Position numbers and translations under genes: made by a program. Below, one piece after another: positions 59,779-64,000 of a stretch of DNA of 64,000 bases (positions are counted from its first letter, which is position 1; every line of letters starts with the position of its first letter). Source of the stretch: Salegentibacter sediminis (lineage in GTDB: Bacteria > Bacteroidota > Bacteroidia > Flavobacteriales > Flavobacteriaceae); the NCBI RefSeq assembly GCF_002078605.1, contig NZ_MSJR01000001.1:682001-746000 (forward strand), read 5' to 3'. The notes below the pieces were generated by a model. That model did no database searches and had not been told where the DNA came from. It saw only the letters and a program-made list of their open reading frames with translations.

Positions 59779-60357
59779 TTAGAATTTTAAATCAACTTTT
59801 AAGTCGAAGTTATCATAGATGGTCTTGTCTCCAAGGTTATCGAAGAAGCTGCCTGACCCATAACGTACATTATATTTGGACCTGTCGATGCTTAACTCGG
59901 TAGAAGCAGAATTTTCGTTCCAGTCGAGGTTAAAGGTTACAGGGTGAGTGTCTTCTTTGATAGTAAGATCGGCCACGACACCATAAGTACCGTCGCTTTT
60001 CTTAGCGGCACTGGTGATCACCAATTTAGCGGTAGGGTAGGTCTCCACTCCGAAGAAATCATCAGATTTCAGGTGACCTTCCAGTTTGCCTTTGTTCTCA
60101 CCTTCAAGGTCGGTTACCTTAATAGAACTCATGTCCATTACAAATTCTCCGCCTTTAAGCTCACCGTCTTCAAGGATAAAATGACCTTCTTTAAGTTCAA
60201 CGGTCCCTGTATGGAAGCCGGTAACTTTTTCACCTCTCCAGGTCACTTCGCTGTCTTTTACATCAATTTTTTTCTTTTCGATACCGTTTGCGGTAAAAGC
60301 TACAGTAGTTAACACGATCACCGATGCAAGAGCACCTTTTAAAACATTCTTTTTCAT
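59779..60357 (-). CDS. YceI-family protein, exported
   Basis: 192 residues. A signal peptide (GALASVIVLTTVAFTANG, about residues 8-25) precedes a YceI barrel: VTWRGEKVTGFHTGTVELKEG, GGEFVMDMSSIKVTDL, LEGHLKSDDFFGVETYPTAKL and DRSKYNVRYGSGSFF. Expected in the periplasm, binding a lipid-like ligand such as polyisoprenoid. It lies between a MarR regulator (78 bp upstream) and its signal-less paralogue (57 bp downstream), all on one strand. Confidence 0.9.
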   Translation of the reverse strand: MKKNVLKGALASVIVLTTVAFTANGIEKKKIDVKDSEVTWRGEKVTGFHTGTVELKEGHFILEDGELKGGEFVMDMSSIKVTDLEGENKGKLEGHLKSDDFFGVETYPTAKLVITSAAKKSDGTYGVVADLTIKEDTHPVTFNLDWNENSASTELSIDRSKYNVRYGSGSFFDNLGDKTIYDNFDLKVDLKF

Positions 60358-60435
60358 ACTTTTTGTTATTTGATTTTGGTTTATTTTTAATTAAGTTTTT
60401 GTGGGAGATAATTGGTGCCCCTTTTTGTGAAGGGA

Positions 60436-60888
60436 TTAACCTCTTAACTCATTTAAGCTATCGTTTATCAACTCAATTTCTTCGGAATTTATCCGTGAAG
60501 CGATTTCAGATTCAATGTGGTCTATCACCGGGTCTACCTCTTGTAAAAACTCCAGTCCTTTTTTGGTAATACTAATCTCCACTTTGCGCCTGTTTTTCTC
60601 ACAGATTACTCTTTCTACATATCCTTTTAGAATCAATTTATCTACCAGTCTCGTGGTATTACTCATCCTGCTAACCATTCGCTCCTGGATGGTACTTAGA
60701 TTTGCCGGTTTTCCTTTTTGTCCTCTAAGAATGCGTAATACATTAAACTGGGGAATAGAAAGATCAAAATCTTTTAGGGCCTCTCCAATCCTGTCGTTAA
60801 TATGATTGGCTGTAACCAGGATATTAAGGATAAGCCGGCGGGACTCCGGGAGCTTATTGGTGGTTTTTATGGTTTCTTCTATGCTCAT
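60436..60888 (-). CDS. MarR-family transcriptional regulator
   Basis: 150 residues with the MarR winged helix: LSIPQFNVLRILRGQKGKPANLSTIQERMVSRMSNTTRLVDKLILKGYVER, then the wing CEKNRRKVEISITKKGLEFL. It probably represses its own operon with the two yceI genes; a 16-bp palindrome lies just upstream at 60902-60917. The ligand is unknown. A rhodanese gene is divergent. Confidence 0.92.
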   Translation of the reverse strand: MSIEETIKTTNKLPESRRLILNILVTANHINDRIGEALKDFDLSIPQFNVLRILRGQKGKPANLSTIQERMVSRMSNTTRLVDKLILKGYVERVICEKNRRKVEISITKKGLEFLQEVDPVIDHIESEIASRINSEEIELINDSLNELRG

Positions 60889-60901
60889 TTGTCATTACAA
60901 C

Positions 60902-60917
60902 ATTTGTATGTACAAAT
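60902..60917. promoter_or_regulatory. MarR operator candidate overlapping its promoter
   Basis: ATTTGTA-TG-TACAAAT is a perfect inverted repeat of the size bound by MarR dimers. On the minus strand it overlaps a TATATTTG box (60913-60920) about 25 bp before the marR start, so binding would block transcription. Confidence 0.65.
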
Positions 60918-61088
60918 ATAAGATAGGGAATGAGATTTGGTATTGTGGATAGTGTTAAATATTTTACAAAATTTCTATTGGGAATGAGCAAAAGGCTTTA
61001 TAAGGAGGAAATCTTTTTACCTTTCGTCAAAATTTGAATAACAATATATTTTCACTTTCAGAGAATAAAAAAAATAAGCTTAAAGATT

Positions 61089-61403
61089 ATGAAAGAACTA
61101 ACTCAGGAAGAATGGAGAGAAAAACTGGAGCAGGATGATAAGGCTGTGGTTTTGGATGTGAGGACAGAAGAAGAGATGGAAGAGGGCTATCTTCCGAATG
61201 CAAAACTTATAGATATTTATAAGGGACAGGAGTTTGTAGATGAAATCGAAAAGTTGGACAAGACCAAGAATTATTATATCTATTGCCGCTCTGGACAGCG
61301 CAGCGAGCAGGCCTGCCAGCTTATGGATCAAATGGGATTCCCCAATACCTATAACCTTCTTGGAGGAATTATAGAATGGGAAGGTGAAATAGTGGAAGAC
61401 TAA
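61089..61403 (+). CDS. Cytosolic rhodanese-domain protein
   Basis: 104 residues, one rhodanese domain: VVLDVRTEEEMEEGYLPNAKLID and the active-site loop YCRSGQRS with Cys66. It transfers sulfane sulfur to an acceptor. No signal peptide. It is followed after 8 bp by a lipoprotein rhodanese, so the two form a cytosolic/envelope pair. The acceptor is unknown. Confidence 0.92.
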   Translation: MKELTQEEWREKLEQDDKAVVLDVRTEEEMEEGYLPNAKLIDIYKGQEFVDEIEKLDKTKNYYIYCRSGQRSEQACQLMDQMGFPNTYNLLGGIIEWEGEIVED

Positions 61404-61411
61404 TTTTTGCT

Positions 61412-61828
61412 ATGATAAATATAAGCCGACTGCTGGCCGGATTCCTTTTATTAGGGAATTTTTATTCCTGTAAAGAAGTTCAGGCCGAATCTTCAGAATC
61501 ACCAAATTCCGTCGAACATATTAGTGTAGAAGAGATGAAGTTGCATCTTCAGATGGAAGATGTACAGCTAATTGATATCCGGTCCCGGGATGATTATACC
61601 GATGCTCATATCGTGAATGCAGAAAATATTGTTTTCGATAAGGAATTCAGAAAAAAACTGACTAAGCTCGATAAAATTCGGCCGGTATTGCTTTATTGTA
61701 CCGATGGCTCTAAAAGTAAAGAGGCTTTAAAGATTCTCAAGCGAATGGGATTTCAGAATGTCCAGGAACTGGATGAGGGTTTTAAGCAATGGGTGGCCAA
61801 AAATGGCCAGGTAAAAACTCCTGAGTAA
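61412..61828 (+). CDS. Rhodanese-domain lipoprotein
   Basis: 138 residues. A lipoprotein-type signal ends LLLGNFYSC with Cys20 and is followed by KEVQAESSES. The rhodanese domain has LIDIRSRDDYTDAHIVNAENI and the loop LLYCTDGSKSKE with Cys96, so the active Cys is kept. Membrane-anchored, probably periplasmic. It shares an operon with the cytosolic rhodanese and ends before a terminator. Confidence 0.88.
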   Translation: MINISRLLAGFLLLGNFYSCKEVQAESSESPNSVEHISVEEMKLHLQMEDVQLIDIRSRDDYTDAHIVNAENIVFDKEFRKKLTKLDKIRPVLLYCTDGSKSKEALKILKRMGFQNVQELDEGFKQWVAKNGQVKTPE

Positions 61829-61857
61829 TACATAATAAAAATCTTAAAATAATAGCA

Positions 61858-61884
61858 AGTCCCCTGTTTTTAGGGGGCTTTTTT
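61858..61884 (+). terminator. Terminator of the rhodanese pair
   Basis: AG(T)CCCC and GGGG(G)CT flank the loop TGTTTTTA and lead into a T-run. Confidence 0.8.
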
Positions 61885-61947
61885 TATGGTGAATTTTACA
61901 TTTATTCGAGCATATCCTTGCTTTTCTTCTAATAAAAAATAAAAAAA

Positions 61948-61978
61948 TTTGTTTTTTATCTATAAAATCATAGCTTTG
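61948..61978 (+). promoter_or_regulatory. Promoter of the subtilisin-like protease gene
   Basis: TTTG (61948-61951) and TAGCTTTG (61971-61978) are 19 nt apart, a full match to the Bacteroidetes consensus. The start codon follows about 40 bp later. Confidence 0.72.
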
Positions 61979-62018
61979 ATCGATCTATTAACCTTTTATT
62001 AACCAAACATTTAATTTT

Positions 62019-63263
62019 ATGATTTTACAAAAACTCAGGCCTTTAGCAGTTACTGTTATGGCCGCAGCATTCATGTTCTCCTGTTCCCAGGATAAGGAGG
62101 AAAACCAAAGTCTGGAAGAGCAGCAGGTAGCTCCTTCCAATTCCGAAATTATTCAGGGCCAATACATCGTGGTTTTTAACACCGATGTGACAGGTGATGA
62201 AGCTGCAAAGTATCCTGACAGCTATGCAAAAGCCCAGGAATCGGTTAAAGCTAAAACCGAAAAACTTTTAAAAGAAAGCGCTATTGAAGATGCCGACATT
62301 TTTGCGGTATACAGTAAAGTGTTAAATGGAGCTGCAATGAAATTAACTGCGGAACAAGTGGAACGCCTTCGCGGAAAAAAAGAAGTGTCTTATATTGAAG
62401 AAGACAGGATTGTAACTTTCGCTCCACCTTGTGGTACACCAAACGGTGGCCCATGTGATGGTGACGGCGGTGGAGATGGTGGAGGTAGTACCGGCCAGGA
62501 GACTCCCTTTGGTATCACCCGCGTAAACGGAGTAGCAAATTACACCGGTTCGGGAGTGGCCTGGGTAATTGATTCGGGAATAGACCTGGATCACGAAGAC
62601 CTTAATGTGGATGCTTCCAGAGGTTTTAATGCCTTTACTTCCGGAAAGGATGGTAAATCTACCGATGATGGTAACGGGCACGGAACACACGTTGCAGGTA
62701 CTATCGCTGCACTAAATAATGATATAGGAGTAATTGGGGTTGCACCAGGTGCGACTGTAATTCCGGTAAAAGTTCTTGACAGTCGTGGTAGTGGCTCTTA
62801 CTCAGGAGTAATCGCCGGGGTTGATCACGTTGCAGCTAACGGAAACAGCGGAGATGTAGCCAATATGAGCCTTGGAGGACCAACTTCTGATGCTTTGGAT
62901 CAGGCTGTACTTTCGGCTTCACAACAAGGGATTAAGTTTGCTCTTGCTGCTGGTAATGAAAGCTCCGATGCTAACACCAGTTCTCCTGCAAGGGTTAACG
63001 GTGCTAATATCGTTACAATTTCAGCAATGGATTCTAATGATAACTGGGCTTCTTTCTCTAACTACGGAAACCCACCCGTAGACTATGCAGCTCCTGGAGT
63101 CGCGATTAAGTCTACCTGGAAAGGTGGTGGATATAATACCATAAGCGGTACCTCTATGGCTTCACCACATGCAGCAGGAGTGTTGTTGCTTGGTAATGCC
63201 AGTACCGATGGTACTGTAAACGGAGATCCAGATGGAAATGCAGATCCAATTATTGTACACTAA
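62019..63263 (+). CDS. Subtilisin-like serine protease (S8) lipoprotein with I9 propeptide
   Basis: 414 residues. A lipoprotein signal ends MAAAFMFSC with Cys22, followed by SQDKEENQ, suggesting surface or envelope anchoring. Residues about 47-130 are an I9-type inhibitor propeptide (QYIVVFNTDVTGDEAAKY ... EEDRIVTF), then a Gly/Asp-rich linker. The catalytic triad is Asp185 (VIDSGIDLDHED), His224 (GHGTHVAG) and Ser379 (GTSMASPHAAG), with the oxyanion Asn in LAAGNES. It resembles proteinase-K-like S8 enzymes and should mature by self-cleavage. It has its own promoter and terminator. Confidence 0.95.
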   Translation: MILQKLRPLAVTVMAAAFMFSCSQDKEENQSLEEQQVAPSNSEIIQGQYIVVFNTDVTGDEAAKYPDSYAKAQESVKAKTEKLLKESAIEDADIFAVYSKVLNGAAMKLTAEQVERLRGKKEVSYIEEDRIVTFAPPCGTPNGGPCDGDGGGDGGGSTGQETPFGITRVNGVANYTGSGVAWVIDSGIDLDHEDLNVDASRGFNAFTSGKDGKSTDDGNGHGTHVAGTIAALNNDIGVIGVAPGATVIPVKVLDSRGSGSYSGVIAGVDHVAANGNSGDVANMSLGGPTSDALDQAVLSASQQGIKFALAAGNESSDANTSSPARVNGANIVTISAMDSNDNWASFSNYGNPPVDYAAPGVAIKSTWKGGGYNTISGTSMASPHAAGVLLLGNASTDGTVNGDPDGNADPIIVH

Positions 63264-63282
63264 GAAATTAAATAGATCATTA

Positions 63283-63313
63283 AAAGCATCGGTTTTACCG
63301 GTGCTTTTTTTGT
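63283..63313 (+). terminator. Terminator of the protease gene
   Basis: AAAGCATCGGT and ACCGGTGCTTT pair with one wobble around TTT and are followed by a T-run. Confidence 0.85.
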
Positions 63314-63423
63314 TGATATACGTTTAGCCGTTTTTTTGCGTTAAAAAGATATAGAGTATTATTCTATTATTTTATTTAATTGATATATTTACCCGGGAAG
63401 TTAAGACCGATAAATCTACATTT

Positions 63424-64000
63424 ATGAACAAAAGTTTTTTACCCATTTTAATTGGGCTAATGTTTTTCAGCCTTTCTTCAAATGCTCAGGAATATAGTTT
63501 TGGAGTGAAAGGGGGTGGTAATTATGTAATGGGAGGATCCATTACCGGCGAAAATTCAGGAGTAGGCAATTTTGATGGCACCGTGGAAGCTGATCCTGAA
63601 TTTGGATTTCACGCCGGGGTTTTCTTTCAGTTGAAATTTGGTAAATTCTTCATCAGGCCGGAAGCGATGTATCACACTATGGGAACTACCTTCGAATTTC
63701 CAACGCAGCCTTCTGCTTACGAGGTGGAGAAATTAAGTATCCCGCTTCTTTTTGGTTATAATATTTGGGGCCCAATAGATATCTATGCGGGACCTGCCTA
63801 CCAGAATGTTATGAGTTCCTCCCTGGAAGGTACCGAACCACCAGATCAGGTTATCGTGGCGCAGAATACTCCGTTGGCAGCTCAGGCAGGGGTGAAAGTC
63901 AATTTCGGAAGGTTTGAATTTGACCTGAGGTATGACCGTACTCTTGCTTCTAAGGAAACCCAGAATATAGACATAGTTAGGGCGGAATATGGAATTAATA
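63424..64000 (+). CDS. Outer-membrane beta-barrel protein (porin-like), cut by the right edge
   Basis: At least 192 residues. A signal peptide (MNKSFLPILIGLMFFSLSSNAQ) is followed by alternating beta strands typical of PorT/OmpA-like small barrels: EYSFGVKGGGNYV, FGFHAGVFFQLKFGKFFIRPEAMYH, LSIPLLFGYNIWGPIDIYAGPAYQNV and FGRFEFDLRYDRTL. Such proteins span the outer membrane with 8-10 strands; the C-terminal strand is outside the window. Single gene after the protease terminator; a TATATTTA box lies near 63382, but the -33 part is weak. Confidence 0.85.
   Translation, partial: MNKSFLPILIGLMFFSLSSNAQEYSFGVKGGGNYVMGGSITGENSGVGNFDGTVEADPEFGFHAGVFFQLKFGKFFIRPEAMYHTMGTTFEFPTQPSAYEVEKLSIPLLFGYNIWGPIDIYAGPAYQNVMSSSLEGTEPPDQVIVAQNTPLAAQAGVKVNFGRFEFDLRYDRTLASKETQNIDIVRAEYGIN

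Overview
The window looks like chromosomal DNA of a marine-type Bacteroidetes, most likely Flavobacteriaceae. The signs are: start regions without Shine-Dalgarno sequences, several good matches to the Bacteroidetes promoter (TTTG, about 19 nt, TAnnTTTG), many lipoproteins with a Cys followed by acidic or polar residues, a bTHX ribosomal protein gene, an RND pump fused to its outer-membrane channel, and the trpEGDCFBA order. No species is claimed.

Layout. 1-4332 is ordinary chromosome: end of a phnA-type gene, a DPP III-type lipoprotein peptidase and an M20 dipeptidase. At 4333 lies tRNA-Leu(UAG). Its last 52 bp (4364-4415) recur exactly at 29911-29962, so 4364-29962 is an integrated element of about 25.5 kb. 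From left to right it carries: a decayed P-type ATPase tail; a PIN/HTH toxin-antitoxin pair; an AraC regulator divergent from a five-gene operon of exported small enzymes (alpha/beta hydrolase, cupin+NTF2-like, ABM monooxygenase, flavodoxin, CMD+cupin); a two-subunit molybdenum hydroxylase (IorAB type) followed by a ModE-like regulator, a cysteine desulfurase, XdhC, MocA and a complete molybdenum-cofactor pathway (moaD, moeB, moaE, moaCB, moaA, moeA) ending in a TauE/SafE permease; then a mobilisation module (membrane protein, relaxase, MobC-like protein, palindromic oriT candidate), replication-like genes, an excisionase-like HTH protein and a tyrosine integrase. No type IV secretion genes are present, so it is best read as an integrative mobilisable element that carries a molybdoenzyme together with the means to build its cofactor.

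30198-42050 is chromosome or an older island: an HME-type RND metal efflux system with a Cys/His-rich small protein, an exported Rid-family protein, a lipoprotein, a CDF cation exporter, a secreted protein and yaaA, with long non-coding stretches of palindromic repeats. 42237-45538 is an AT-rich three-gene cassette (PD-(D/E)XK-helicase DUF2075, a 108-aa unknown, an HNH endonuclease) that looks like an uncharacterised anti-phage system. 46358-50484 holds pyruvate carboxylase and a uracil-DNA-glycosylase-like gene that seems to start at ATT. 51228-51509 holds two very small genes (bTHX and a 47-aa unknown).

51587-58977 is the tryptophan operon read leftwards, trpE-G-(GIY-YIG)-D-C-F-B-A. In front of trpE is a compact attenuator: a promoter, an 18-codon leader peptide with three consecutive Trp codons, and a terminator hairpin. 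59212-60888 is a MarR regulator with two YceI genes. 61089-64000 has two rhodaneses (one a lipoprotein), a subtilisin-like lipoprotein protease with its own promoter and terminator, and an outer-membrane beta-barrel gene cut by the right edge.
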